From: Candidatus Liberibacter americanus str. Sao Paulo
GTDB taxonomy: Bacteria > Pseudomonadota > Alphaproteobacteria > Rhizobiales > Rhizobiaceae
Length of the DNA: 64,000 nt
Assembly: GCF_000496595.1 (NCBI RefSeq)
Contig: NC_022793.1
Location: forward strand, 186,001 to 250,000
Direction: 5' to 3'
Shown: in pieces, positions 1 through 9,761 of the stretch
Numbering within the stretch: position 1 is the stretch's first letter
How the letters are laid out: each line of letters starts with the position of its first letter
Program-made: the position numbers and the translations under genes
Notes under the pieces: model-generated
Databases searched by the model: none
Seen by the model: only the letters and a program-made list of their open reading frames with translations
What the model was told of the DNA's origin: nothing

Positions 1-105
1 AGATATTAGTCCTTTATCTGATCCGTAAAAAATAAAGACAAAATAATCTAGCAATAATTTATCAATATTTTGCTTTTCGAACTCATAAGACTTTAATTCT
101 ACCAT
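1..105 (-). CDS. holA: DNA polymerase III delta subunit, N-terminal fragment
   Basis: The gene runs off the left edge of the window; only the first 35 codons are visible. The start is the ATG at 105-103, four bases after the lptE stop. The peptide opens MVELKSYEF and contains FYGSDKGLIS, which matches the strand and start of the nucleotide-binding fold at the N-terminus of the delta clamp-loader subunit. The order leuS-lptE-holA is standard in Rhizobiales and supports the call. Delta opens the beta clamp within the clamp loader, the same complex as the dnaX product encoded near 45 kb. Confidence 0.8.
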   Translation of the reverse strand, partial: MVELKSYEFEKQNIDKLLLDYFVFIFYGSDKGLIS

Positions 106-109
106 ATTA

Positions 110-619
110 TTAATCTATGCTTTGTATAAAACTGATAGCATCAAGACTGATATTTTCTGCTAGTTCGTTAATAGATTGTTTAGTTATATTCTTAATAGTT
201 CTTTTTTTAAAAAAACTTTTAGATGAAAAATTAAATAATGAGGTAATGTATGTATTCCCGTTATATATTGTTTTTTTAGAGGGTAATTTTTGAATATTAT
301 AAACTGCTTTTATAATAATTCTTCCTGTTTGATTAAAATCTTCAGTATAGTTATTATAAATATATTCATTTTCATTATAGCTGATAACTACATTTAGAAT
401 ATAACTATGTTTTGTTAGTGAATTAGATAATATAAATTCTAAGCTATCGGATAACTCTTTTTTAATCTCACTATCAGATATTAATACTTTTATATGATTT
501 ATTTTTTCTTTGTCACCTTTATTATAGTAATAAAGAGGATGAATTTTACAGCCTACAATATAAATGCAATTATATAATAATATTATTATCAGGATTAGAT
601 ATTTTATTCTATATAACAA
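110..619 (-). CDS. lptE: LPS-assembly lipoprotein LptE
   Basis: A 169-residue lipoprotein. Residues 1-20 form a hydrophobic signal peptide, followed by a lipobox IVGC with the lipidated Cys at 24, and then the family-typical HPLYY just after the Cys. LptE plugs the LptD barrel and helps place LPS in the outer membrane. The start codon overlaps the end of leuS by 11 bases and holA follows at once, so the three genes are probably co-translated. The body is rich in Asn, Ile and Lys, as expected for the base composition, and only weakly conserved. Its retention is odd given the damaged lpxD and missing lpxA/lpxB elsewhere in this window. The assignment rests on the lipobox and gene order more than on sequence motifs. 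Confidence 0.75.
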   Translation of the reverse strand: MLYRIKYLILIIILLYNCIYIVGCKIHPLYYYNKGDKEKINHIKVLISDSEIKKELSDSLEFILSNSLTKHSYILNVVISYNENEYIYNNYTEDFNQTGRIIIKAVYNIQKLPSKKTIYNGNTYITSLFNFSSKSFFKKRTIKNITKQSINELAENISLDAISFIQSID

Positions 620-3245
620 TATTAATAATCCTTCGTGATATAACTATAATCTTTTTTGGATGTTTGTTTTGCAAAGTTTTTTTTATTACATCTAGTTTTA
701 AAGCAGTTTGCTTAATAAAATCATCATCAGCATTTTTAGGGACTTTAATTTGGGCTTTTCTCTTTCCATTTATTTGAATAGGAATGATAATATCTTCTTT
801 TATTAGAAATGAGGGATTAAATTTTGGCCATTTTTGCTTTGCTACTAAATCCGTATTGCCTAATAATTGCCAACATTCTTCTGCAAAATGAGGTGTTATT
901 GGAGACATAATTATAATCAATTTATTCAAAGATTCGCGAACAGCTAATTTTATAGAGTTGCTGCCTAATCCTTTAGCGATATTTATAAGTGGTTTATGTA
1001 AAACGTTTACTAATTCATGGATGTTGGCAACTACTTTATGCAAGAAAAATTTTTCATAATTTTCTTCTACTGCTTTTAATATTTCGTGTGTTGATTTGGT
1101 AATATTTAATATATCGTCATCTTCTTTATAACATTTTGATGATATATTTTCTAATTCGGTTTTTGCATTATATATTAAATTCCAAATTTGTTTTATAAAT
1201 TTATGTGTAGAATCAACTCCGCTATTAGACCATATAACATCTCTTTCTGGCGGTGAATCTGATAAAACAAATAAACGAGCAGTGTCAGCTCCATAAGACT
1301 TTATAATTTTAGTAGGATTTATTATGTTTTTTTTGGATTTTGACATTTTTTCTAAAGGCCCGATAAATACTTCGGAATTATCATCAATCCTGAAAGCATG
1401 AACCTTCCCTTTGATATTCTTTAAAAACACTTCTTCAGGGGTAAAATAACTTTTTTTAATGCCATCTAATTGATAGTATGTCTCATGAACTATCATTCCT
1501 TGAACGAATAAACGTTTAAATGGTTCCTTGATTTTAGTAATTCCAAATTTATTCATTGCGTGAGTAAAAAATCTAGCATATAGAAGGTGCAAAATTGCGT
1601 GTTCAATCCCTCCAATATACTGATCTACTGGAAGCCAATTATCTAATACAGACGTATCTACAGGCGATTTAGAATGAGGAGATATATACCTCATATAATA
1701 CCATGATGAATCTACAAATGTATCCATGGTATCTGTTTCACGTTGCGCTTTTAAGCCACATTTTGGACAAGGAGCTATTTTCCAATCTGGATGATTGTCC
1801 AGAGGATTACCTGGTGTATCAAAATTTGCATCTTCTGGTAAATTTACAGGTAAATCTTCCTTAGGAACTTCAACAATTCCACATTTACTACAATGGATGA
1901 TAGGAATAGGACATCCCCAGTAGCGTTGTCTTGAAATTCCCCAATCACGTAAACGAAACATAACTTTATGTACAGCAATTGGATATCCGTTGAGATTTGT
2001 TTTTTTTAAACGTGATAAAACTGTTTTAAAAGCTTCTTTATTTTTCATCCCATCAAGAAAAGATGAATTTATCATAATACCATCACCGCTATATGCTTTT
2101 CCATTTTCAATCATATAATCTGAGTTTATGGTATCGCATTTTATTATAGGAATAATAGGTAATGAATATTTTTTAGCAAAATCCATATCTCTTTGATCAG
2201 CAAATGGACATCCAAAAATTGCCCCAGTTCCATATTCCATGATGACGAAATTAGCGATGTAAACTGGTATTTCTAAATCAGGATTAAGAGGATGTTTGAC
2301 AGTTATTCCTGTACTTATACCATTTTTTTCATTTTTTTCTAATTCTAAAGAAGAGGTTCCTATTTTTTTTGCTTCAACACAAAATTTTTTAATATTTGGT
2401 TTATAATTAGATAAGCTTTTTGATAATGGATGATCTGGAGATATTGCTAAGAAAGATGCTCCAAATAAAGTTTCGGGTTTTGTTGTATATACTAATATCT
2501 CTTTAATATTATCTAGCGTATTTTTACTTATTTCCCATCTAATTTCTACTCCTTCAGAACGACCAATCCAATTTTTTTGAATTGTCTTTACTTTTTCTGG
2601 CCATTCAGGAAGTTGATCAAGATAATCAAGTAGCTCTTGAGAAAAATCAGATATTTTAAAAAACCATTGAGTTAAATCACGTTGCTCAACTAGTGCACTT
2701 GAACGCCACCCACGACCATCTATTACTTGTTCGTTAGCTAAAACAGTTTGATCTACAGGATCCCAATTTACTTTTGAGGATTTGCGAAAAACTAATCCAT
2801 TTTTCATAAATTCCAAAAACAATATTTGTTGGCAATAGTAATAGTCAGTATCACAAGTTGCAAATTCCCTATTCCAATCTATGGATAATCCGATAGATTC
2901 TAGTTGTTTCTTCATTGTTTTTATGTTGTCGTATGTCCATTTTTTAGGGCTAATGCCGTTTTCGCGTGCAGCATTTTCTGCTGGCAATCCGAAAGCATCC
3001 CAACCCATAGCATGCATAACAGAAAAATCACGTGCCATCATAAATCTAGCTAGTGCATCGCCGATCACATAATTTCTTAAATGTCCCATATGAATGTTGC
3101 CTGATGGATATGGTAACATTTCAAGAATATAATATTTATTTTTATGTTTTTGATTATCAGTTTGAAATATACAAGCTTGATTCCATATTTTTTGCCATTT
3201 AGACTCATACTCTTGAGGATTAAAAGTATTGTTTTTCATTATCAA
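609..3245 (-). CDS. leuS: Leucyl-tRNA synthetase
   Basis: 878 residues, normal length. This class I synthetase charges tRNA-Leu in the cytoplasm. The HIGH motif reads HMGH at residues 52-55 inside [11 protein letters not shown], and the KMSKS motif is at 633-637. Between them lie two CxxC pairs (HCSKCG and PCPKCG) of the zinc insert and the CP1 editing domain with its conserved Thr-rich stretch ([10 protein letters not shown]). The C-terminus has the DALR-type anticodon domain. Two starts are possible, the ATG at 3245 and the ATG at 3239; they differ by two residues. It is transcribed divergently from yggS, with only 52 bp between the start codons, so both promoters must lie in that gap or overlap it. 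It leads the leuS-lptE-holA operon. Confidence 0.97.
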   Translation of the reverse strand: MIMKNNTFNPQEYESKWQKIWNQACIFQTDNQKHKNKYYILEMLPYPSGNIHMGHLRNYVIGDALARFMMARDFSVMHAMGWDAFGLPAENAARENGISPKKWTYDNIKTMKKQLESIGLSIDWNREFATCDTDYYYCQQILFLEFMKNGLVFRKSSKVNWDPVDQTVLANEQVIDGRGWRSSALVEQRDLTQWFFKISDFSQELLDYLDQLPEWPEKVKTIQKNWIGRSEGVEIRWEISKNTLDNIKEILVYTTKPETLFGASFLAISPDHPLSKSLSNYKPNIKKFCVEAKKIGTSSLELEKNEKNGISTGITVKHPLNPDLEIPVYIANFVIMEYGTGAIFGCPFADQRDMDFAKKYSLPIIPIIKCDTINSDYMIENGKAYSGDGIMINSSFLDGMKNKEAFKTVLSRLKKTNLNGYPIAVHKVMFRLRDWGISRQRYWGCPIPIIHCSKCGIVEVPKEDLPVNLPEDANFDTPGNPLDNHPDWKIAPCPKCGLKAQRETDTMDTFVDSSWYYMRYISPHSKSPVDTSVLDNWLPVDQYIGGIEHAILHLLYARFFTHAMNKFGITKIKEPFKRLFVQGMIVHETYYQLDGIKKSYFTPEEVFLKNIKGKVHAFRIDDNSEVFIGPLEKMSKSKKNIINPTKIIKSYGADTARLFVLSDSPPERDVIWSNSGVDSTHKFIKQIWNLIYNAKTELENISSKCYKEDDDILNITKSTHEILKAVEENYEKFFLHKVVANIHELVNVLHKPLINIAKGLGSNSIKLAVRESLNKLIIIMSPITPHFAEECWQLLGNTDLVAKQKWPKFNPSFLIKEDIIIPIQINGKRKAQIKVPKNADDDFIKQTALKLDVIKKTLQNKHPKKIIVISRRIINIVI

Positions 3246-3297
3246 GCCTATTGTAGTGAGTAAATGATTTTTCGCGCCAAATATGTAAAGGTATTAT

Positions 3298-3978
3298 ATG
3301 TCTGTAAAGAGTAAATTGCAAGAATTCAAACAGAAAATCGCAAATAATGAGATAATTGCAAATCGTCCACTTTGCAGTGTATCATTAGTAGTAGTTTCAA
3401 AAATGGTTGATAGTATCAATATTCAATCTGTTTTATCTTCAGGACACATGATTTTTGCTGAGAATAAGCTACAAGAAGCAAAACAAAAGTGGACTTCTTT
3501 GAAAAAAGATTGGCCAGTACAATTAAGATTTATCGGTTCTTTGCAGTCTAATAAACTATCAGAAATTGTTTCTTTTTTTGATGTTATTGAAACGGTTGAT
3601 AGAGAAAAAATAGCAAGATTGCTTTCTATTGAAATGGAAAAACAGAAACGTAATTTGCCTATTTATATCCAAGTTAATACTGGATCTGAAACACAAAAAT
3701 CCGGTGTTATGCCTAAAGATGCAAGAAAATTTATTTCTTTATGCAAAAAAAAATATGGACTTAATGTTGAAGGATTGATGTGTATACCTCCTGTTAATGT
3801 TAATCCAGGGCCTCATTTTTGTCTTTTATCTAAAATTGCCAAAGAATGTTTAATTGAAAAACTTTCTATGGGTATGACAAAAGATTATGATATAGCAATA
3901 GCATTCGGCGCTACTAGTGTTCGTATAGGCACTGGTATATTTGGAGAACGCATTTCTAAGACATCTATACGTTCGTGA
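3298..3978 (+). CDS. YggS/PROSC family PLP-binding protein
   Basis: 226 residues. A single-domain fold-type III (alanine racemase-like barrel) protein that carries pyridoxal phosphate and maintains PLP homeostasis; no catalytic activity is established for the family. The PLP lysine is K35 in LVVVSK at the end of the first strand. Other family signatures are FAENKLQEA, RFIGSLQSNK, VNTGSETQKSG and SMGMTKDYDIAIAFGATSVRIGTGIFGER near the C-terminus, which bind the cofactor phosphate. It is divergent from leuS, as in rhizobial genomes, and converges on the TrcR gene. Confidence 0.93.
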   Translation: MSVKSKLQEFKQKIANNEIIANRPLCSVSLVVVSKMVDSINIQSVLSSGHMIFAENKLQEAKQKWTSLKKDWPVQLRFIGSLQSNKLSEIVSFFDVIETVDREKIARLLSIEMEKQKRNLPIYIQVNTGSETQKSGVMPKDARKFISLCKKKYGLNVEGLMCIPPVNVNPGPHFCLLSKIAKECLIEKLSMGMTKDYDIAIAFGATSVRIGTGIFGERISKTSIRS

Positions 3979-4080
3979 TATAAATGACATAATATAGAAA
4001 TGTTAATAATAATAATATCAATAAATATGGGACATTGCCTTAATACTGTTGATATTAATTATATGATAAAAATAATTTAT

Positions 4081-4653
4081 CTATTTTGATATATATTTTT
4101 CTTTTACTCGTCCAGTATTTGTATCTTCTGCATCTTTTTTGATTTTTGATACTTCTGTATCAAGATCGACTTGTGTGCAAAGTCCTAATATTACTGGATC
4201 TATGGGAGATAGATTAGTTGAATTCCAATGAGTGCGATTACGTACTTGTTCGATAGTCGAATTAGTTGTTGTAACCAAACGAGCAATTTGTGCATCTTTA
4301 AGCTTAGGATGATTGCGTAACAACCATAATATAGCATTTGGTCTATCTTGGCGTTTGGATAGGGGAGTGTACTTTTTTGTACGCTTGGTATTTTCAACAA
4401 TATAATTTTTTTGTTCTAAGAGTTGCATTTTATAATCTTTATCTTTTTCTGCTTTTTCTATCTCTTCACGAGATAGCTGATTAGCAGACACTAAATCAAA
4501 TCCCTTGATATTTTGTAGAGTTTCGCCATCCGCAATAGCAACTACTTCTAGATGATGAAGGCCACAAAAATCTGCTACTTGTTTGAAAGATATAGATGTA
4601 TTTTCTATAAGCCATACAGCACTAGCTTTAGGCATTAAAGGTCTTTGAGCCAT
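4081..4653 (-). CDS. TrcR-like cell-cycle transcriptional regulator (DUF1013)
   Basis: 190 residues from the ATG at 4653, where the family sequence MAQRPLMPKASAVWL begins. A longer open frame to 4710 adds 19 hydrophobic residues that I do not consider real. DUF1013 proteins are restricted to Alphaproteobacteria; the Caulobacter member TrcR was identified as a cell-cycle transcription regulator. The N-terminal half contains a helix-turn-helix-like stretch (TSISFKQVADFCGLHHLEV), and a second one follows around LKDAQIARLVTTTNSTIEQV. The tail is lysine-rich. It converges with yggS and diverges from ftsK; the 325-bp intergenic region with ftsK contains a possible CtrA box. Confidence 0.85.
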   Translation of the reverse strand: MAQRPLMPKASAVWLIENTSISFKQVADFCGLHHLEVVAIADGETLQNIKGFDLVSANQLSREEIEKAEKDKDYKMQLLEQKNYIVENTKRTKKYTPLSKRQDRPNAILWLLRNHPKLKDAQIARLVTTTNSTIEQVRNRTHWNSTNLSPIDPVILGLCTQVDLDTEVSKIKKDAEDTNTGRVKEKYISK

Positions 4654-4799
4654 TTTTAGTATCCACAATATTAAGAATATAAGGCCTGTTTTTGATAAAA
4701 ATACAGTCAAAAAACTGCACCAAGCATAACAGAGAAGATACTAAAATAGCAATATTAAAATTATATTTTTTAATAAGTTGATCAGCTATCATTTATTTA

Positions 4800-4814
4800 T
4801 TAATTAAAAATTAA
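4800..4814. promoter_or_regulatory. Possible CtrA-type box (TTAA-N7-TTAA)
   Basis: The sequence reads TTAA, seven bases, TTAA, in the region between the divergent TrcR and ftsK starts. The spacing matches the full CtrA consensus of Alphaproteobacteria. In DNA this AT-rich the motif will arise often by chance, so this is only a candidate. Confidence 0.2.
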
Positions 4815-4978
4815 TCTTAATACCAAAAAAATATCATATTTAAATTAATAAATATAGTGAAAAATGAACTAATTTTTAACTTTAATATAAGATTAATGGA
4901 CAAGCTTAGTGTTGCGTCAATTTCATAAAAGAGTGCAGCATTGTTTTATATGTATATTAAAATATAAGGTTCTCATTT

Positions 4979-7369
4979 TTGCATTGGTTTAGAAAAAAGA
5001 TAAGAGTCCTGATAGGATTATTTTTAATATTATTATTGCTATCGGTTATTTTAGCCTTAGCAACTTGGGATGTATACGATCCTAGTCTTTCTTATATTAC
5101 AATTAATTTGCCTAATAATCTTTTAGGATATGGTGGTGCAATATTTGCTGATATTGTTATGCAATGTTTTGGTATTGCGATCGTTTTTTGTCTTCCTCCT
5201 CCTATTGCATGGTCTATAGCACTGATTTTAGGCAATAATATTAATTTGTTTTCAAAAAGGTTTATTGCATGGATAGCTAATTTTTTGATATCATCATCTT
5301 TTTTTGCATCTTTTATACCATCTAGGTTTTGGCCTATTCAAAATGGATTTGGAGGAATAATTGGTGATGCTATATTGCGATTGCCTATCCTGTTTGTTGA
5401 GACTTATCCTATAAGATTTTTTTTCTTAAAGATGATATTGTTTTGTCTAATGATTTTCCTTTTGCTTTTTGCTTCTAATGCCATAGTTATTGTGCAGGAT
5501 GATGTTCAAGATAAAGATGAAAAAGAGACGTTATTGGAAGATAAACGCATGTCTATATTAGGATTTATATGGAATATCATGCGTCTATTAATGGTTAGTA
5601 TATCACGAATTTTCGAGTTGTTTTATTTTCCGTTTTTTACGAGAAGAGACGAGTATGAAAACAGTAATATTTTAAATAAATATCGAAAAGTAGAACCTTC
5701 TTTGGATAAGAGCTTTTCTAATGTAATTGATTCAGGCAGAATATTAACATCTCGAAAAGACAATTTATTTAACACAGATATTTTTCCAAGTATTGGTAAT
5801 ACTAAAAACGTTGATAATAATATTGATATGTCGTATCAAAGTTCTGTTAGATACGATAGTTTTTCTCTTCCTGTTTCAAAAATTCTTTCTAATTCAAAAT
5901 CATCTTTGCAAAGTGCTAATTTATCTCCTGATATTATGAGGGAAAATGCTTATAGATTAACAGGAGTACTTAGTGATTTTGGAATTCATGGAGAAATCGT
6001 TAATGTGCGACCTGGACCTGTGGTTACCCTTTATGAATTAGAGCCAGCTCCTGGAATAAAGTCATCTCGTATTATAGGTCTTTCTGATGATATAGCTAGA
6101 TCTATGAGTGCTGTTTCGGCGCGTGTTGCGGTGATACCTGGTCGTAATGCTATAGGTATTGAACTTCCTAACGATGTACGTGATTCTGTCGTATTGAAAG
6201 ATTTAATTGTTTCCAATGCTTTTGCAAATAATAAGTCTGATCTTGCTATAAATCTTGGTAAAAACATAGAAGGAGAACCGGTAGTTGCTGATCTTGCCAA
6301 AATGCCACATCTTTTAATAGCAGGAACAACTGGATCTGGAAAATCTGTAGCTATAAATACTATGATTCTATCCTTGCTTTATCGTATGAGCCCAGATAAA
6401 TGTCGTCTTCTTATGATTGATCCAAAGATGTTAGAGCTTTCTATTTATGATGGAATACCTAATCTTCTTACTCCAGTTGTAACTGATTCTAAAAAGGCTG
6501 TTTTTGCTCTCAAGTGGTTGGTATGTGAAATGGAAGAACGTTACCGTAAAATGTCTAAAATAGGGGTACGTAATATTGATGGTTTTAATATGAAAGTAGC
6601 ACATTCTCATGTTTCTGGAGATGGTTTAAACCGTACGGTTCAAACTGGTTTTGATCCTAAAACAGGAGAGGCAATTTATGAAACAGAACATTTTGAGCTT
6701 CAACACATGCCTTATATAGTAGTTGTAATAGATGAAATGGCTGATTTGATGATGGTTGCTAGAAAAGATATAGAGGGTGCCGTGCAACGTCTTGCTCAGA
6801 TGGCTCGTGCTGCAGGAATTCATGTCATTATGGCGACACAAAGACCCTCAGTTGATGTTATAACGGGTACAATTAAGGCTAATTTCCCTACAAGAATTTC
6901 TTTTCAAGTTTCTTCTAAAATTGATAGTCGTACTATTTTAGGAGAACAAGGGGCAGAACAACTTTTGGGAAAAGGTGATATGCTTTATATGACAGGAGGA
7001 GGAAGGATTCAGCGCATACATGGACCTTTCGTATCAGATCGTGAAGTTGAAGATGTTGTATCTCATTTGAAGATGCAAGGGAAACCTCAATACATTGATC
7101 TAAACGATAAGATTATGTCGGGAGAAGGTGTAGATATTTTAAGCAAATTTTCTTCATCTGAATCAGATGATCTATATCAACAAGCTGTAGCAATTGTATT
7201 GCGTGATAATAAAGCTTCTATATCGTATATACAGCGTAGATTGGGTATAGGATATAATCGTGCTGCTTCTATTATTGAAGATATGGAAGAAAAAGGTGTT
7301 ATTGGAGCGGCTAATAGTAGTGGTAAACGGGAAATATTAGTTTCTTCCATGGAAGAGTTTATAGAGTAA
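4979..7369 (+). CDS. ftsK: DNA translocase FtsK
   Basis: 796 residues. This septum-bound ATPase pumps chromosome ends past the closing septum. The N-terminal ~180 residues hold four membrane segments, followed by a short low-complexity linker (about 180-310), the RecA-like motor, and a C-terminal winged-helix gamma domain (about 735-796, IQRRLGIGYNRAASIIEDME) that reads KOPS/FRS sites. Walker A is GTTGSGKS at 449-456; Walker B ends in VVVIDEMADLM with D585-E586. The start is TTG at 4979, chosen because AAGG lies nine bases upstream and the frame has no earlier start. lolA follows 61 bp downstream, as in rhizobia. Confidence 0.96.
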   Translation: MHWFRKKIRVLIGLFLILLLLSVILALATWDVYDPSLSYITINLPNNLLGYGGAIFADIVMQCFGIAIVFCLPPPIAWSIALILGNNINLFSKRFIAWIANFLISSSFFASFIPSRFWPIQNGFGGIIGDAILRLPILFVETYPIRFFFLKMILFCLMIFLLLFASNAIVIVQDDVQDKDEKETLLEDKRMSILGFIWNIMRLLMVSISRIFELFYFPFFTRRDEYENSNILNKYRKVEPSLDKSFSNVIDSGRILTSRKDNLFNTDIFPSIGNTKNVDNNIDMSYQSSVRYDSFSLPVSKILSNSKSSLQSANLSPDIMRENAYRLTGVLSDFGIHGEIVNVRPGPVVTLYELEPAPGIKSSRIIGLSDDIARSMSAVSARVAVIPGRNAIGIELPNDVRDSVVLKDLIVSNAFANNKSDLAINLGKNIEGEPVVADLAKMPHLLIAGTTGSGKSVAINTMILSLLYRMSPDKCRLLMIDPKMLELSIYDGIPNLLTPVVTDSKKAVFALKWLVCEMEERYRKMSKIGVRNIDGFNMKVAHSHVSGDGLNRTVQTGFDPKTGEAIYETEHFELQHMPYIVVVIDEMADLMMVARKDIEGAVQRLAQMARAAGIHVIMATQRPSVDVITGTIKANFPTRISFQVSSKIDSRTILGEQGAEQLLGKGDMLYMTGGGRIQRIHGPFVSDREVEDVVSHLKMQGKPQYIDLNDKIMSGEGVDILSKFSSSESDDLYQQAVAIVLRDNKASISYIQRRLGIGYNRAASIIEDMEEKGVIGAANSSGKREILVSSMEEFIE

Positions 7370-7430
7370 TTATTTTATATTTAATACATTAATAAGGCTT
7401 ATTTTCATTTATAGGATAGGATTTCCATCC

Positions 7431-8063
7431 ATGAGTTCATCGTTTTATAGGTTAATAGGTATTATAAAGTTTATTTTTTTATTTTTTTGCAGTACTATTT
7501 TTTATAGTCCAACATATGCATTATCAAACATCCAGAAAAAAAATATACAAGAAACCATTGATCACTTTGTATCAATAAGAACACTCAAGGCCAGCTTTAT
7601 GCAAAAGGATGATCAAGGTAATATATTTAGAGGAGAGTTTTTTATGTCTCGTCCTGGCAAATTATATTTTAAATATGGTCATCCTTTTTATTTAACCTTG
7701 ATATCAGATGGTAGCAATATAGCATTATATAACTCAAAGTTAGATAGTTGGAGTGTATATCCTCTCAGAAATACGATATTTGAACTTATTTTTTCAAATA
7801 AAAGAGATAAATTGCAAAACAGTGTAAACGAGATAGAACTAAAAAATGAATTTATTACTGTTTTTCTCGGAGAGAATTCTAATGAAAATTTGATTTCATT
7901 AACTTTTAGCAGACCATCTTATCGATTAATTAGCTGGAAAATTATTGATGGTTTTGGGAACAATACTTTTGTTGAGATACTTAATTATAATAAAAATATA
8001 AACATTAACCCTGAATTATTTGTTATCCCATATGATGAGATCCATAATATAGGAAATAAATAG
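7431..8063 (+). CDS. lolA: Outer-membrane lipoprotein carrier protein LolA
   Basis: 210 residues. A Sec signal peptide covers residues 1-30 with likely cleavage after SPTYA. The mature part follows the LolA pattern: helix with HFVSIRTLKASFMQKD, then GEFFMSRPGKLYFKY and a run of beta strands (ISDGSNIALYNSKLDSWSVYPL). LolA ferries lipoproteins across the periplasm to the outer membrane. It is directly downstream of ftsK in the same direction. Retaining it fits with other outer-membrane assembly genes in the window (bamA, lptE). Confidence 0.87.
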   Translation: MSSSFYRLIGIIKFIFLFFCSTIFYSPTYALSNIQKKNIQETIDHFVSIRTLKASFMQKDDQGNIFRGEFFMSRPGKLYFKYGHPFYLTLISDGSNIALYNSKLDSWSVYPLRNTIFELIFSNKRDKLQNSVNEIELKNEFITVFLGENSNENLISLTFSRPSYRLISWKIIDGFGNNTFVEILNYNKNININPELFVIPYDEIHNIGNK

Positions 8064-8156
8064 AAGGATTACTATAGTTAATCAGGGGCTATTGCAATTT
8101 ATTATAATGGATGAAAAGGTAATCAAAATTGTCATTTATTATATATTTTAAAATGG

Positions 8157-9056
8157 CTAAAAATCATACTCTATTATTATAGGGCAGTGATCACTTAGAT
8201 TATATCTTCTTTCTTTTATATCTTGATTTCTATACGAAAATTCATAGAAGCTTCCTTCAACATGGTACTGATATGCGAGTTTATTCATAATAAAAAAATC
8301 TATCGGTTCTGAATTCTTGTAATGATTAGCTTGGCACTTCGATCTTTTATAATATGGAAAACGTATCAAATTAGTATTATTACTTATTTGTTGCCAAAAT
8401 TCATCGTCTTCCCCATAACGGTTTATTTTCCTGTTGAAATCTCCTGAAATTATAAATGGCATATTTTCATTTTTTCTTTTATTAATCCACCTATTTAGCC
8501 AAATTGCTTGTTTATTAAGTATTGCACAACTTTTGTTATATGAAGCTAGATGATCTAAATGACAGGCAGATTTTAAATGTACACATAGTAGCCAAACTTT
8601 TTTTCCATTTACTTTAAATAGTAATTCAACAGCATTTCTTTGACCCATTACTGGAATATCGTTTTCATTGATAGTTGTTGATATATAATTTTTTTCAATA
8701 ATTTTTATTTTTTCTTTTCGAATAACTATCGCCGTATGTATACTATCCCCGCTATCATTTTCAGCATATAATATATTCCATATATCTTCTGGAAATATTC
8801 TTTTAATGGCATTATAGCTGCCCATTTCTTGAAGTGATACGATGTCTGCATTAATTTCTTGGGCATATTTTTTCAAAAGATCATAATCGCTATCTGTCCG
8901 TATCACCGAATTTTTAAGTATAGACTTACCTGATATTTCTGAAAGAGTATTTATATTCCAAGATGCCAAGCGGACTACCTGGGCTGAATTTTTATTTGGG
9001 AAAAATATACAAAATATAATAAATAGAACAATTCTATACATAGGCAACAATTCCAT
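8157..9056 (-). CDS. Secreted endonuclease/exonuclease/phosphatase-fold protein
   Basis: 299 residues. An N-terminal hydrophobic stretch (MYRIVLFIIFCIFF, then NKNSAQ) is a likely Sec signal peptide, so the protein should act in the periplasm or outside the cell. The EEP-fold motifs appear in order: ASWNINTL (metal-site Asn), SLQEMG (metal-binding Glu), VHLKS, SGDFNRK (catalytic Asp and Asn) and SDHCPI (catalytic Asp-His). The active site therefore looks complete. Substrate cannot be read from sequence; the family includes DNases, sphingomyelinases and phosphoinositide phosphatases. Translation may begin at the ATG at 9056 or at 9041. It converges with lolA. A secreted nuclease-like enzyme is of interest in a plant- or insect-associated bacterium. 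Confidence 0.85.
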   Translation of the reverse strand: MELLPMYRIVLFIIFCIFFPNKNSAQVVRLASWNINTLSEISGKSILKNSVIRTDSDYDLLKKYAQEINADIVSLQEMGSYNAIKRIFPEDIWNILYAENDSGDSIHTAIVIRKEKIKIIEKNYISTTINENDIPVMGQRNAVELLFKVNGKKVWLLCVHLKSACHLDHLASYNKSCAILNKQAIWLNRWINKRKNENMPFIISGDFNRKINRYGEDDEFWQQISNNTNLIRFPYYKRSKCQANHYKNSEPIDFFIMNKLAYQYHVEGSFYEFSYRNQDIKERRYNLSDHCPIIIEYDF

Positions 9057-9313
9057 TCATAAACAACAATTTTATTTTATAAATATCAAAAAAATATTTA
9101 TATGATTATTACGATAAATATGCGGATATCAAACCTATAGTTGTATATAAATATAAAATATTTTACAAGATATGATTTATATAAATAAATTAGATTTAAT
9201 GTTTAAAATAATTCAACATTATTTATTTCTACATTATGACAAATATGATATTTTTCTAAATAATATCAGGATTGTATTTGATCAGCATAAAATACTTCAT
9301 TATATGAGCGTAT

Positions 9314-9757
9314 TTATATTTTATTTTTGAAATATATAGCCTCTTCTCTTGCCATTTTATCAACTATTTCATTTTCTTTATGTCCTGAATGACCTTTTAT
9401 CCAATGAAGAGTAACATCATGTTGTTCTGTATATTGTTCAAGAGTTTGCCATAGTTCTGCATTTTTTACGGGCTCTTTTTTAGAATTGCGCCACCCATTT
9501 TTACTCCATGTTTTTATCCATTTGGATAGTCCATTACGTACGTACAAGCTGTCTGTATATAAAGATAATTCGCATGGGTATTTAAGAAGTTTCATAGCTG
9601 AAATTGCAGCCATTAATTCCATTCTGTTATTAGTAGTAATTTTTTCTCCTCCTGAAATTTTTTTTTCTACTCCTTCATATCTTAATAATACTGCCCAGCC
9701 ACCAGGGCCTGGATTTCCAGAGCATGCTCCGTCAATATATGCTTTTACCTTTTTCAA
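9314..9757 (-). CDS. rnhA: Ribonuclease HI
   Basis: 147 residues, normal for type I RNase H. It cleaves RNA in RNA-DNA hybrids. The DEDD active site is complete: Asp9 in AYIDGACSGNPGPGGWA, Glu in NNRMELMAAI, Asp in LYTDSLYVRNG and Asp in ENEIVDKMARE. The basic protrusion KTWSKNGWRNSKKEPVKN and the GHSGHKEN loop are present. It starts four bases after the thrB stop, so the two genes form a tight pair, as in Rhizobium. Confidence 0.96.
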   Translation of the reverse strand: MKKVKAYIDGACSGNPGPGGWAVLLRYEGVEKKISGGEKITTNNRMELMAAISAMKLLKYPCELSLYTDSLYVRNGLSKWIKTWSKNGWRNSKKEPVKNAELWQTLEQYTEQHDVTLHWIKGHSGHKENEIVDKMAREEAIYFKNKI

Positions 9758-9761
9758 ATTT

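Noticed and set aside
6031..6300. Antisense open frames inside ftsK, pnp, infB, nusA and others
   Set aside because: They lie opposite well-supported genes and have no features of their own.
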